DNA of 16,328 nt from JBFELO01 sp041552055 (lineage in GTDB: Bacteria; Acidobacteriota; Thermoanaerobaculia; Thermoanaerobaculales; Sulfomarinibacteraceae), in the NCBI GenBank assembly GCA_041552055.1, contig JBFELO010000102.1:1-16328 (forward strand), written 5' to 3'. The translations under genes were made by a program, and so were the position numbers. The notes beneath the pieces were generated by a model, which was not told where the DNA came from, ran no database searches, and saw nothing but the letters and a program-made list of their open reading frames with translations. The number at the start of each line of letters is the position of its first letter. The first letter of the stretch is position 1. Below, in pieces: positions 8,177-15,501 of this stretch.

Positions 8177-8479
8177 CTAGCCCCGCATCTCGTCGACCTC
8201 GTCGAGCGCGACGGTGTCCTTGAGCCGGACCAGGGCGATGATCAGCCCGAGGCCGATCGCGGCCTCGGCGGCGGCCACGGTGATCACGAAGATCGCCAGG
8301 ACCTGGCCCGCGAGATCGCCGAGCCGAAAAGAGAACGCGATCAGGTTCAGGTTGACGGCGTTGAAGATCAGCTCCAACGAGAGCAGCACCGTGATGAAGT
8401 TGCGCCGTAGCATCACGCCGATCACGCCGAGCGACAGCAGGACCAGCGACAGCACGACGTAGTGGGTCGCGGAGATCAT
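8177..8479 (-). CDS. nuoK: NADH-quinone oxidoreductase subunit K
   Basis: NuoK is a 100-residue subunit with three transmembrane helices, homologous to MrpC and mitochondrial ND4L. The two buried glutamates of the family are present: Glu36 in LLSLELIFNAVNLNL and Glu72 in TVAAAEAAIGLGLI, both needed for proton transfer in studied enzymes. The ATG at 8479 overlaps the nuoJ stop in an ATGA arrangement (four bases), so the two genes are probably translationally coupled. A much longer in-frame reading upstream of this ATG runs through nuoJ in another frame and is not real. NuoL begins three bases downstream. Confidence 0.97.
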   Translation of the reverse strand: MISATHYVVLSLVLLSLGVIGVMLRRNFITVLLSLELIFNAVNLNLIAFSFRLGDLAGQVLAIFVITVAAAEAAIGLGLIIALVRLKDTVALDEVDEMRG

Positions 8480-9048
8480 CGCTCCGCCTCCCCGGCGCCG
8501 CGCACGAGTGCGGCATCTCTGCGACCGAAGATGATGGCGCCGATCATGGCCACCAGCAGCACCACCGACACCACCTCGAAGGGGACCAGATACTTGGTGT
8601 AGAGCACCATGCCCACCGCCTCGGTGTTGCCGACCACCAGGCCGTCCACTTGCTGCAGCGCGGTCGCGTCGTGCGAGCCGGCCGCCAGCACGCCGAGCGA
8701 GAAGACGACCGCCAGCAGGGCGCCGATGAGCACGCCCGCCACGATCGCCAACGGGGCGAGCTGGGACAGGTACACGGTGTCCGGCGTCAGGCCCCTGACG
8801 TTGACCAGCATGATCACGAAGAGGAACAGCACCATGATGCCGCCGGCGTACACCAGCACCTGGACCGCGGCCAGGAACTCCGCGTGGCGCAGCACGAACA
8901 GCGCCGCCACCATCAGGAAGGTCCACAGCAGCGAGAGCGCGGCATGGACGGGGTTGCGCAGCGCGATCACGCCCACACCCCCGGCCACCGTGAGCACCGC
9001 GAGGGTGTAGAACACGATCTGGGCGAAGTGCGAAACGATGAAGTCCAT
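8476..9048 (-). CDS. nuoJ: NADH-quinone oxidoreductase subunit J
   Basis: NuoJ (190 residues) is the ND6-like membrane subunit at the junction of the two arms of complex I. It has five predicted transmembrane helices. The most conserved, third helix reads AAVQVLVYAGGIMVLFLFVI (61-80), with Tyr67 and the glycine pair that forms the pi-bulge in solved structures. RNPVHAALSLLW (31-42) is a second family signature. The start ATG has only a weak ribosome site, and a 48-base gap separates it from the nuoI stop. The end overlaps nuoK by four bases. Length is close to the family norm. Confidence 0.96.
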   Translation of the reverse strand: MDFIVSHFAQIVFYTLAVLTVAGGVGVIALRNPVHAALSLLWTFLMVAALFVLRHAEFLAAVQVLVYAGGIMVLFLFVIMLVNVRGLTPDTVYLSQLAPLAIVAGVLIGALLAVVFSLGVLAAGSHDATALQQVDGLVVGNTEAVGMVLYTKYLVPFEVVSVVLLVAMIGAIIFGRRDAALVRGAGEAER

Positions 9049-9096
9049 GTCGTCAGGACCTGCCTCTCGCTCTTCCGGCCGTGAAATTCCACACGC

Positions 9097-9666
9097 TCAT
9101 GCCGCATCCTCCGACTCGCCTGCCTGCGGGGTCTCCGTCGTCTCATCGGGTGCCTTCTTGCCCATGGGATCGTGCGGCAGCTGTCCGTCCCTGGGAGCGA
9201 TCACGCCCGGGAACGGCTTGACCCCCTCCCAGGTGAACAGGCGGTCCTTGGTGAAGTAGAGTCCCTCGTTACGCTCGTACACCGCCCCCTCGTAGGTCTT
9301 CGACGTCATCCAGATCGACCTCGGTTCGGTGGGGCATGCCTCCTCGCACAGGCCGCAGAACATGCACCGCTTCACGTCGATGTCGTAGCGGGTGATGGTC
9401 TTTTTCTTTTTCTTGGTGGTCGGGTCCACCTCGACCTTGTCGACCAGGTGGATGATGTCAATCGGGCACGCCTTGGCGCACAGCGCGCAGTCGATGCAGC
9501 GTTCCGAGTCGTAGCCGAACATGCCGCGGAAGCGGTCGGTCGGTTCGAGACGCTTCTCCGGGTACTGCACGGTCTCCTTGCGCCGGAAGAAGTAGCCCCC
9601 GGTCACCCGCAGACCCTTGAACAGGTCGATCGGGAACAGGCGGCCGAAAAACTCTCGCATCGTCAT
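9097..9666 (-). CDS. nuoI: NADH-quinone oxidoreductase subunit I (two 4Fe-4S clusters)
   Basis: NuoI carries clusters N6a and N6b, which pass electrons towards NuoB. The two ligand motifs are intact: C57-I-D-C-A-L-C-A-K-A-C67-P and C101-M-F-C-G-L-C-E-E-A-C111-P. The first twenty residues resemble the amphipathic helix that anchors NuoI to the membrane arm. Between the clusters is a run of five lysines (85-89), encoded by an AAG/AAA tract unusual for this GC-rich context. A C-terminal acidic tail (DETTETPQAGESEDAA) makes the protein 189 residues. Two ATGs six bases apart are possible starts. The first, four bases after the nuoH stop, is used here. Confidence 0.96.
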   Translation of the reverse strand: MTMREFFGRLFPIDLFKGLRVTGGYFFRRKETVQYPEKRLEPTDRFRGMFGYDSERCIDCALCAKACPIDIIHLVDKVEVDPTTKKKKKTITRYDIDVKRCMFCGLCEEACPTEPRSIWMTSKTYEGAVYERNEGLYFTKDRLFTWEGVKPFPGVIAPRDGQLPHDPMGKKAPDETTETPQAGESEDAA

Positions 9667-9670
9667 CGGC

Positions 9671-10708
9671 TCAGCTCCCGAGCAGCAGCACGCCGAGCGC
9701 CACCAGGCCCACGTTGGCCAGCGACAGCGGCAGCAGCCACTTCCAGCCCACTGCCATGAGCTGGTCGAACCGGTACCGCGGGAAGGTGCCGCGGAACCAG
9801 ATGTAGACGAAGATGAACGCCATCACCTTGGCGAGGTACCAGACGAAGGGCGGGATCACGTCCAGGAACGAGAGCGCCGCCACGTTGGGGAACGGCCTCA
9901 GCCACCCACCGAAGAACAGGACCACGGCGAGCGACGACACCAACAGCATGTTCATGTACTCGGCGAGGAAGAAAAAAGCGAATTTCATTCCCGAGTATTC
10001 GGTGTGGAAGCCGCCGACCAGCTCCGACTCGGCCTCGGGGAGGTCGAACGGGTTGCGGTTGGTCTCGGCCACCCCGCACACGAAGTAGATCGCGAACCCG
10101 AGGATCCCGGGAACTACGAACCACACGCCGGCGGCTCGCTGAGCCTCGACGATGCTCACCAGCGACAACGAACCGGCCATGAGCAGCACCGAGACGACCG
10201 CGAACCCGAGCGGCACCTCGTAGGAGACCATCTGGGCGGCGGATCGCAGCCCGCCCATCAGCGAAAACTTGTTGTTGGACGACCAGCCGCCGAGGATGAT
10301 GCCGTAGACCCCGATGGAGGACACCCCGAGCACGAAGAGCACGGCGATGTTGATGTCGGCCATGAACGGCTCGATCGTCAGGCCGCCGATCGTGAAGGCC
10401 TCGCCGAACGGGATCACGGCCCACACCAGGAACGACGGCACGAAGATCAGCAGCGGCGCCAGCATGAACACGAACTTCTCGGCGTTGGCCGGAACCAGGT
10501 CCTCCTTGGCGAACAGCTTGAAGACGTCGGCGATCGGCTGGAACAGACCCCGTGGCCCGACCCGGTTGGGTCCGATTCGCACCTGCATGTAGGCGAGTAC
10601 CTTGCGCTCGGCGAGCGTCAGGTACGCGACGATGAACAGCAGCACGCCCAGGATCACCACGATCTTGGCGAGGGGGATCGCGAGGTACTGGATCAGGGGA
10701 TCGCTCAT
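9671..10708 (-). CDS. nuoH: NADH-quinone oxidoreductase subunit H
   Basis: NuoH (345 residues) is the ND1-like membrane subunit that forms the floor of the quinone chamber. Signature segments are present: ERKVLAYMQVRIGPNRVGP (34-52), GLFQPIADVFKLFAKED (54-70) and AETNRNPFDLPEAESELVGG (214-233), followed by FHTEYSGMKFAFFFLAEY (234-251). The glutamate-rich loop is the part implicated in coupling quinone chemistry to ion translocation. The start overlaps the nuoD stop in an ATGA (four bases). This junction is informative: in 14-gene nuo operons nuoE, nuoF and nuoG lie exactly here, and there is no room for them. Confidence 0.97.
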   Translation of the reverse strand: MSDPLIQYLAIPLAKIVVILGVLLFIVAYLTLAERKVLAYMQVRIGPNRVGPRGLFQPIADVFKLFAKEDLVPANAEKFVFMLAPLLIFVPSFLVWAVIPFGEAFTIGGLTIEPFMADINIAVLFVLGVSSIGVYGIILGGWSSNNKFSLMGGLRSAAQMVSYEVPLGFAVVSVLLMAGSLSLVSIVEAQRAAGVWFVVPGILGFAIYFVCGVAETNRNPFDLPEAESELVGGFHTEYSGMKFAFFFLAEYMNMLLVSSLAVVLFFGGWLRPFPNVAALSFLDVIPPFVWYLAKVMAFIFVYIWFRGTFPRYRFDQLMAVGWKWLLPLSLANVGLVALGVLLLGS

Positions 10709-11826
10709 CGGTCGATCTCCCCCAGGACGATGTCGAGTGTTCCGATGACCGCGACCAGGTCAGCGACCAGGTGACCGCGCACCATCTCCGGCAACACCTG
10801 CAGATTGATGAACGACGGTGGCCGGACGTGGCACCGGTAGGGCTGGGTACTCTTCTCCGTGGTCACGATGAAGTAGCCGAGCTCGCCCTTGGGCGCCTCC
10901 ACCGAGCCGTAGATCATTCCCTCGCGCGCCCGCAGGACCTTGGGCGCGCGCGCCATGTGCGGTCCGTCGGGGAGCCGATCGAGGCACTGCCGGATGATGC
11001 GGCACGACTGCCGCATCTCCTCCATCCGAACGAGGTAGCGGTCGTAGGTGTCGCCGTTGACGCCGGTCGGCACGACGAAGTCGACCTCGTCGTAGCGGTC
11101 GTACGGGAACACCTTTCGAATGTCCCACTCGACGCCGGAGCCACGCAGCGGCGGGCCGGTGAGGCCCCACTCGATGGCGTCCTCGGGCGACACCACGCCG
11201 ATGCCGATGGTGCGCTTCTTCCAGATCCGATTGTTGGTGAGCAGCTCCTCGTACTCGTCGATGTGGGCCGGAAACCCTTCCACCAGCGCCGAGCACCTGT
11301 CGACCCAACCGTCGGGCAGATCGAACGGAACGCCGCCGATCTTTATGGTGTTGAGCGTCAACCGGGCGCCGCAGTACTCCTCGAACAGGTCGAGGATCGC
11401 GTCGCGCTCGCGGAAGGTATAGAAGAACGGCGTGATGGCACCGATGTCGATGGCGTGGGTCGCCAGCCACACCAGGTGCGAGGCGAGCCGCTGGAGTTCG
11501 GCGAGGATCATGCGGATGTAGGCCGCGCGCGGTGGGATCGTGATGCCGAGCAGTCGCTCCATGGCGACACAGAACCCCTGGTTGTTGGTAGCCGCCGCCA
11601 GGTAGTCCATCCGGTCCGTGTGCGGAATGCACTGCGGGAACGCCATGGTCTCGAACAGCTTCTCGGTGCCGCGGTGGAGATAGCCGATGATCGGCTTGGC
11701 GTCGAGGATCTTCTCGCCGTCGAGCTTGAGCTGAACCCTGAGCACGCCGTGTGTCGCGGGGTGCTGAGGCCCGAAGCTGAGCTCCATCTCCTCGACGTCG
11801 AACAGGGAGGGAAACTGCTCGGACAT
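10705..11826 (-). CDS. nuoD: NADH-quinone oxidoreductase subunit D
   Basis: NuoD (373 residues) is the 49-kDa-type subunit, derived from a NiFe-hydrogenase large subunit, that binds quinone. The quinone-site residues are recognisable: His26 in GPQHPATHGVLR (19-30) and Tyr75 in HTDRMDYLAA (69-78), at positions matching Thermus His38 and Tyr87. RPPSFINLQVLPEMVRGHLVADLVAVIGTLDIVLGEIDR is the family's C-terminal region, cited here by its parts: RPPSFINLQ (335-343) and LDIVLGEIDR (364-373). The ATG at 11826 follows GGGAGG. The longer in-frame reading upstream runs into the nuoC coding region in another frame. NuoC and NuoD are separate here, with a 64-base gap, unlike the fused NuoCD of E. coli. 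The stop overlaps nuoH. Confidence 0.97.
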   Translation of the reverse strand: MSEQFPSLFDVEEMELSFGPQHPATHGVLRVQLKLDGEKILDAKPIIGYLHRGTEKLFETMAFPQCIPHTDRMDYLAAATNNQGFCVAMERLLGITIPPRAAYIRMILAELQRLASHLVWLATHAIDIGAITPFFYTFRERDAILDLFEEYCGARLTLNTIKIGGVPFDLPDGWVDRCSALVEGFPAHIDEYEELLTNNRIWKKRTIGIGVVSPEDAIEWGLTGPPLRGSGVEWDIRKVFPYDRYDEVDFVVPTGVNGDTYDRYLVRMEEMRQSCRIIRQCLDRLPDGPHMARAPKVLRAREGMIYGSVEAPKGELGYFIVTTEKSTQPYRCHVRPPSFINLQVLPEMVRGHLVADLVAVIGTLDIVLGEIDR

Positions 11827-11890
11827 CAGACCGCCTCCCGCCCGAAGAAATTCCGGACGTCCGTGGCTGCCGCGAAGGATACCGACGAGC

Positions 11891-12742
11891 TCATTCTGTG
11901 GCCTCCGTCGCCTTCTCGGGCTTCTTCTTTTCAGGCGGCGGCTCGACCTCCTCGTCGCGCACGGGACCACCGCCCGGCGGGTACACGTCGGGGTAGATCG
12001 CGGCGCCGGTGTCGATGCCCTCGACCGGGAAGTTCTTGCGCAGCGGGTGACCGTTGAAACCCTCCCAGGTGAGGATCCGCTCCAACGCCGGGTGGCCGTC
12101 GAACAGGATCCCAAACATGTCGTAGGTCTCGCGCTCCATCCAGTTGGCGGTCTTCCATACCCCGGTGACCGATGCGATCGGTTCAGAGTCGGGCAGCAAC
12201 GCCCGCAACCGCAGACGCTTCGAGTCCTCGAACCGGTGCATCCAGTAGACGACGTCGAACCGGCCCTCCTCGCGCTCGGGCCAGTCGACCGCGGTCAGGT
12301 CCACCAGGAAGGCGAACTTCCGCTCGTCTTTGAGGAACCGGCAGACCTCCAGGACCTTGTCCCGCGGGATGCTGACCGTCACGTGCCCGGCGTAGTTGTC
12401 GGCGCCGAGAACCGAGTCAGCGACCGCTGCCGCCAGCGCGGCGACTTCGGGGTCGTCGGCCGCATCGGCGTGCTCCGGCGGTACCGGTTTCTCTTCCCAG
12501 GGCGGTTTGGGCTCGGCGTCTTCCTGCTCCTTCGCGGCCTTGGCGGCCGCCGCCTTGGCCTTCGCGGCGGCAATCTTCGCTGCCTTCTCCTCGTCGGAGA
12601 GCTTCGGCTTAGCGGGTTTCTCGTCGGCCGGCTGCTGCTCCTCGGCGGTCGCCTCGGGAGTCGACTCGGACGGCCGCTCCGGAGTCTCGTCGACGGGCGC
12701 GGGTGTGTCCTCGGCTGGCGGTTTCGGCGTCTCGTCGGTCAT
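11891..12742 (-). CDS. nuoC: NADH-quinone oxidoreductase subunit C with long low-complexity N-terminus
   Basis: NuoC is the 30-kDa-type hydrophilic subunit that packs against NuoD and NuoI. The family core occupies about residues 100-250 and ends in the diagnostic ERETYDMFGILFDGHP (204-219) plus GFNGHPLRKNFPVEG. The total length of 283 residues is well above the roughly 150-200 usual for unfused NuoC. Residues 1-95 are a low-complexity extension: first Pro/Glu/Thr/Asp-rich (1-48), then an Ala/Lys helix-like block (AAKIAAAKAKAAAAKAAKEQ, 54-73), then Pro/Glu/Lys. The C-terminus is also Pro/Glu/Lys-rich. The ATG at 12742 follows GAGG and lies seven bases after the nuoB stop. No good internal start near residue 95 has a visible ribosome site, so I keep the extension. 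Confidence 0.95.
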   Translation of the reverse strand: MTDETPKPPAEDTPAPVDETPERPSESTPEATAEEQQPADEKPAKPKLSDEEKAAKIAAAKAKAAAAKAAKEQEDAEPKPPWEEKPVPPEHADAADDPEVAALAAAVADSVLGADNYAGHVTVSIPRDKVLEVCRFLKDERKFAFLVDLTAVDWPEREEGRFDVVYWMHRFEDSKRLRLRALLPDSEPIASVTGVWKTANWMERETYDMFGILFDGHPALERILTWEGFNGHPLRKNFPVEGIDTGAAIYPDVYPPGGGPVRDEEVEPPPEKKKPEKATEATE

Positions 12743-12749
12743 CGGCTCC

Positions 12750-13238
12750 TCACGATGCCCGGTGACGGGCGATGGTCATTCGATCGATCTTGCGCTGGAG
12801 CTGCATCAGGCCGTACAGCAGCGCCTCCGGCCGGGGAGGGCAGCCCGGGATGTAGACATCGACCGGGACCAGGCGGTCCACGCCCTGGGTGACGGCGTAG
12901 GTCTTGTAGGGTCCGCCGCAGGTCGCGCACGAGCCCATGGCGATGACCCATTTCGGGTCCGCCATCTGGTCGTACAGACGCTTGACCATCGGCGCCATCT
13001 TCTCGGTGACGGTCCCGGAGACGATCATGAGGTCGGCCTGCCGGGGGGTGCCGCGGAACACCTCGGCGCCGAATCGGGCCATGTCGAACCGCGGGTCGAG
13101 CACGGCCATCATCTCGATGGCGCAGCACGCGAGGCCGAACTGCATCGGCCAAAGGGAGCTGCGGCGAGCCCAGTTGAACAGCTTGTCGTAGCTGGTCGTG
13201 AGAATATTGCGGTCGAAGCGACCCTCGATCAGGCCCAT
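12750..13238 (-). CDS. nuoB: NADH-quinone oxidoreductase subunit B (cluster N2)
   Basis: NuoB (162 residues) carries cluster N2, the last iron-sulfur centre, which reduces quinone. All four cysteine ligands are present: the vicinal pair Cys38-Cys39 in FGLACCAIEMM, Cys104 in AMGSCATCGGPYKTY and Cys133 in IPGCPPRPEALL. I chose ATG 13238 (MGLIEGRFD) over a GTG at 13259. The MGLIEG beginning is typical of the family, GGAGG at 13250-13254 and the G-run after it precede the ATG, and the GTG has no ribosome site. The start lies inside the last codons of nuoA (10-base overlap), as expected for coupled translation. Confidence 0.97.
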   Translation of the reverse strand: MGLIEGRFDRNILTTSYDKLFNWARRSSLWPMQFGLACCAIEMMAVLDPRFDMARFGAEVFRGTPRQADLMIVSGTVTEKMAPMVKRLYDQMADPKWVIAMGSCATCGGPYKTYAVTQGVDRLVPVDVYIPGCPPRPEALLYGLMQLQRKIDRMTIARHRAS

Positions 13239-13585
13239 TCCAGCGCCCCCCTCCGCCACGCGTACAGGTAGCCCACCAGCAGGATCGCGAGGAAGACCAT
13301 CATCTCGATGAAGCCGAACAGTGCCAGCTGCCGGAACTGCACAGCCCAGGGAAACAGGAAGATGGTCTCCACGTCAAACACGACGAAGAGCACCGCGACC
13401 AGGTAGTACCGGATGGAAAAACGCGTGTCGAGGGCGTGGGTCGGGGCCTTCACGCCGCACTCATAAGGCTCGGCCTTGACCGGATCCGGGGATCCGGCCC
13501 GGATCACCTTCGCGAGCAGCAAGGTGACGATCGGAAAGGTGATCGCGACAAGGATGAACACGAGGATTGGAACGTAGTGCTCCAT
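13229..13585 (-). CDS. nuoA: NADH-quinone oxidoreductase subunit A
   Basis: NuoA (118 residues) is the ND3-like membrane subunit. It has three transmembrane helices (about 5-28, 60-80 and 88-110). The conserved loop AEPYECGV (38-45) contains the cysteine that, in mitochondrial ND3, reports the active/deactive transition. Asp71 and Glu73 in VVFDVETIFLFPW, and Glu94 in GFIEMMVF, are the conserved acidic residues near the E-channel. It is the first gene of the operon. The ATG sits behind a GGGGGGG run rather than a canonical GGAGG, about 15-20 bases from the predicted transcript start. Confidence 0.97.
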   Translation of the reverse strand: MEHYVPILVFILVAITFPIVTLLLAKVIRAGSPDPVKAEPYECGVKAPTHALDTRFSIRYYLVAVLFVVFDVETIFLFPWAVQFRQLALFGFIEMMVFLAILLVGYLYAWRRGALEWA

Positions 13586-13595
13586 GACCCCCCCA

Positions 13596-13623
13596 CGGGC
13601 GCGACTATTCTAGTCGGCGCCCG
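13596..13623. repeat. Imperfect inverted repeat over the nuo promoter -10
   Basis: CGGGCGCGACTA (13596-13607) and TAGTCGGCGCCCG (13611-13623) pair over 12 bp with one bulged base and a three-base centre. The centre and inner arms coincide with the -10 hexamer of the nuo promoter on the minus strand. This is a plausible operator for a dimeric repressor. It is too close to the transcript start to be wholly inside the RNA. Confidence 0.6.
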
Positions 13624-13634
13624 CTGCTTGTCAA
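13607..13634 (-). promoter_or_regulatory. Sigma70-type promoter of the nuo-atp operon
   Basis: On the minus strand, TTGACA (13629-13634), a 16-base spacer, then TAGAAT (13607-13612). The predicted start is near 13600, giving a short leader before the nuoA ATG at 13585. It is the only strong promoter I can see upstream of nuoA and probably drives all genes to atpE. The spacer and -10 lie in an inverted repeat (13596-13623). Confidence 0.8.
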
Positions 13635-13723
13635 TAAATTCACAAGGCCTCGCTATCTTTCATGAGACCTGATCGCAGTTGATGAAGAGAGCCCCGACGA
13701 TCCGACCAGCGCCTGCCGGTCGA
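13635..13723. other. Short gap between comM and the nuo promoter
   Basis: There is no gene here. I see no intrinsic terminator with a T run after comM, only a short imperfect pairing (CGACC with GGTCG near 13702-13721, no T run). comM transcripts might therefore read into nuo, or end by a factor-dependent route. Confidence 0.4.
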
Positions 13724-15289
13724 TCACTGTGACCACGGGTCTGCGGTCGTTGGCCGCGAGGTCGCCTCACGGTCGAGGCAGCGGTAGGCGACCGCCTCCG
13801 CGACATGGGGTGCCGTGACCGTCTCCTCCTGGGCGAGATCGGCGATTGTTCGCGCCACCCTCAGGATACGGTGGTAGGCGCGCGCCGACAGTCCGAGCGC
13901 GCGGGTGGCGTGCTCGAGCAGCCTTGCGCCGTCCGGATCGGGTGCGGCCCATCGCCGGATCGCGTCGCCGTCCATGGAACCGTTGCAGCGCCCGCCACGA
14001 CCATCGAACCGAGCGCTCTGGATCGATCGTGCGCCGTGGACACGCTCGGCCACCGCCACGCTGGACTCCCCCCGGCGGTCGATCGCCAGCACCCGCCACG
14101 GCACCGCGGGCACCGTGATCTGGAGGTCGATCCGATCGAGCAGGGGGCCCGACAGGCGGGATCGGTAGCGGTGGATCGCGGTCGGGGTGCAGCTGCAGTC
14201 GCGCCGGTCGTCGCCGAGGTAGCCGCACGGGCACGGGTTGGCCGCCGCCACCAGCTGGAAGCTGGCAGGAAAGCTGAGGGTGGAGCGCGCACGGGCGACC
14301 GTGACGACGCGGTCTTCGAGCGGCTGTCGTAGCCCTTCGAGCACGTCGCGGCGGAACTCGGTGAGTTCGTCGAGAAACAGCACCCCGTTATGGGCCAGCG
14401 ACACCTCGCCCGGCTGCGGTATGGCGCCGCCGCCGATCAGCGCCGGGCCCGAGATGGTGTGGTGGGGGGCGCGAAACGGCCGCCACTCCAACAGGCTGGA
14501 GGGACGTGGAACGCGGGTCGACACCGAGTACACGCAGGTGGAGTCGAGTGCCTCGTCTGCGGTCAGCGGAGGCAGGATACCGGGCATCCGCCGGGCCAAC
14601 ATCGATTTGCCGCTTCCGGGGGGGCCGATGAACAGCAGGTGGTGGCCGCCCGCGGCCGCGACCTCGAGCGCCCGCCGAGCCTGCTCCTGCCCGATGACAT
14701 CGGCCAGGTCGAGCGGCTGGTGCGGCCGCTGCTGCGGGTGGTCGCCGGCGGCGCGGTCGGCGGGGGGCGGAGGCGTTCCGTCGCGGAGGTAGTGGACGAC
14801 CTGGCCGAGGGTCGCAGCGGCGACCACGCGAATCCCCGACACGACAGAACCCTCGCGAGCGTTGGCGGCCGGCACGATCACCTCGGGCACCTCCCGTCGC
14901 CGGGCGGCGAGCACGATAGGCAGCACACCGCGAACCGGCTGCAGACGACCTTCCAGCGACAGCTCGCCCACCAGCAGCCGGTCCTCGAGGGACTGGGCGG
15001 GGAGATCTCCGGCCGAGGCCAGAAACGCGGCCGCCATCGGCAGGTCGAGGGCCGCTCCCTCCTTCTTCTCGTCGGCCGGGGCGAGGTTGATGACCACGTT
15101 TGCGGGTTCGGCCCGTCGGCCGAGGTGGCGGATGGCGGCAAAGATCCGTTCGCGCGCCTCGCGCACCGCAGTATCGGGCAGGCCGACCACGGTCACCGAC
15201 GGGAGTTGCGCACGGATCCGGTCCACCTCGACGGTCACGAACAGAGCGTCCACGCCGCGTGGCGTGGCAGAGTACGCCTTCGCGAGCAT
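13724..15289 (-). CDS. comM: ComM-like Mg-chelatase-family AAA+ ATPase
   Basis: A 521-residue YifB/ComM family protein. In naturally transformable bacteria ComM is a hexameric helicase that promotes branch migration during integration of incoming DNA, but the family is widespread in non-transformers too. The N-terminal Lon-protease-like S5 fold spans about 1-165, with GLPDTAVREARERIFAAIR (36-54) and NLAPADEKKEGAALDLP (68-84). The ATPase domain has Walker A GPPGSGKS (222-229), FRAPHHTISGPALIGGG (272-288), Walker B GVLFLDEL (302-309) and GPLLDRIDL (381-389). Cys353, 355, 365 and 367 form a CPC...CSC pair typical of the family. The ATG at 15289 follows GAAAGGA by six bases. An in-frame extension of 101 residues upstream is rejected because the promoter lies within it. 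The gene is divergent from ssrA. Confidence 0.95.
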   Translation of the reverse strand: MLAKAYSATPRGVDALFVTVEVDRIRAQLPSVTVVGLPDTAVREARERIFAAIRHLGRRAEPANVVINLAPADEKKEGAALDLPMAAAFLASAGDLPAQSLEDRLLVGELSLEGRLQPVRGVLPIVLAARRREVPEVIVPAANAREGSVVSGIRVVAAATLGQVVHYLRDGTPPPPADRAAGDHPQQRPHQPLDLADVIGQEQARRALEVAAAGGHHLLFIGPPGSGKSMLARRMPGILPPLTADEALDSTCVYSVSTRVPRPSSLLEWRPFRAPHHTISGPALIGGGAIPQPGEVSLAHNGVLFLDELTEFRRDVLEGLRQPLEDRVVTVARARSTLSFPASFQLVAAANPCPCGYLGDDRRDCSCTPTAIHRYRSRLSGPLLDRIDLQITVPAVPWRVLAIDRRGESSVAVAERVHGARSIQSARFDGRGGRCNGSMDGDAIRRWAAPDPDGARLLEHATRALGLSARAYHRILRVARTIADLAQEETVTAPHVAEAVAYRCLDREATSRPTTADPWSQ

Positions 15290-15326
15290 ACGAATTCCTT
15301 TCAGCTGTGCAGCGTGGAACGATTTC

Positions 15327-15355
15327 AGTATCGTCCCGCGGTTTCGCTTCGTCAA
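15327..15355 (-). promoter_or_regulatory. Sigma70-type promoter of comM
   Basis: On the minus strand, TTGACG (15350-15355), 17 bases, then GATACT (15327-15332). The predicted transcript start near 15320 leaves a leader of about 30 bases containing the GAAAGGA ribosome site. The position supports the ATG at 15289 as the comM start and excludes the longer reading. Confidence 0.7.
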
Positions 15356-15371
15356 GGGCACGACGTGCGGG

Positions 15372-15501
15372 GCGCCCTCTGTTCTCTTGCGGGGAGCCGT
15401 CTTTGACAATGTTGGGAGCACACGCGCTGCCGTGGAGGACCCGTACGGTCCCAACATTGTCTCAGGGGGCACCCGAGGGGAACGCGTCGGGGAGAGGGCG
15501 C
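15372..15501. repeat. Large imperfect palindrome with perfect 13-bp core arms
   Basis: GACAATGTTGGGA (15405-15417) and its exact reverse complement (15449-15461) flank a 31-base centre. Further out, GCGCCCTCT (15372-15380) is matched by AGAGGGCGC (15493-15501), also an exact reverse complement, so each arm of about 45-55 bases begins and ends with matching blocks and diverges between them. No ORF or T run explains it. It could be a degenerate palindromic element or a structured regulatory region between comM and ssrA. Confidence 0.65.

Noticed and set aside
11827..12114. 96-residue in-frame extension of nuoD
   Set aside because: It overlaps nuoC in another frame, is Arg/Ser/Thr-rich without family similarity, and the ATG at 11826 has GGGAGG.
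15403..15431. TTGACA at 15403-15408 as a plus-strand promoter for ssrA
   Set aside because: There is no -10 hexamer at 16-18 bases, and it is nearly 400 bases from ssrA. The hexamer overlaps the inverted-repeat arm.
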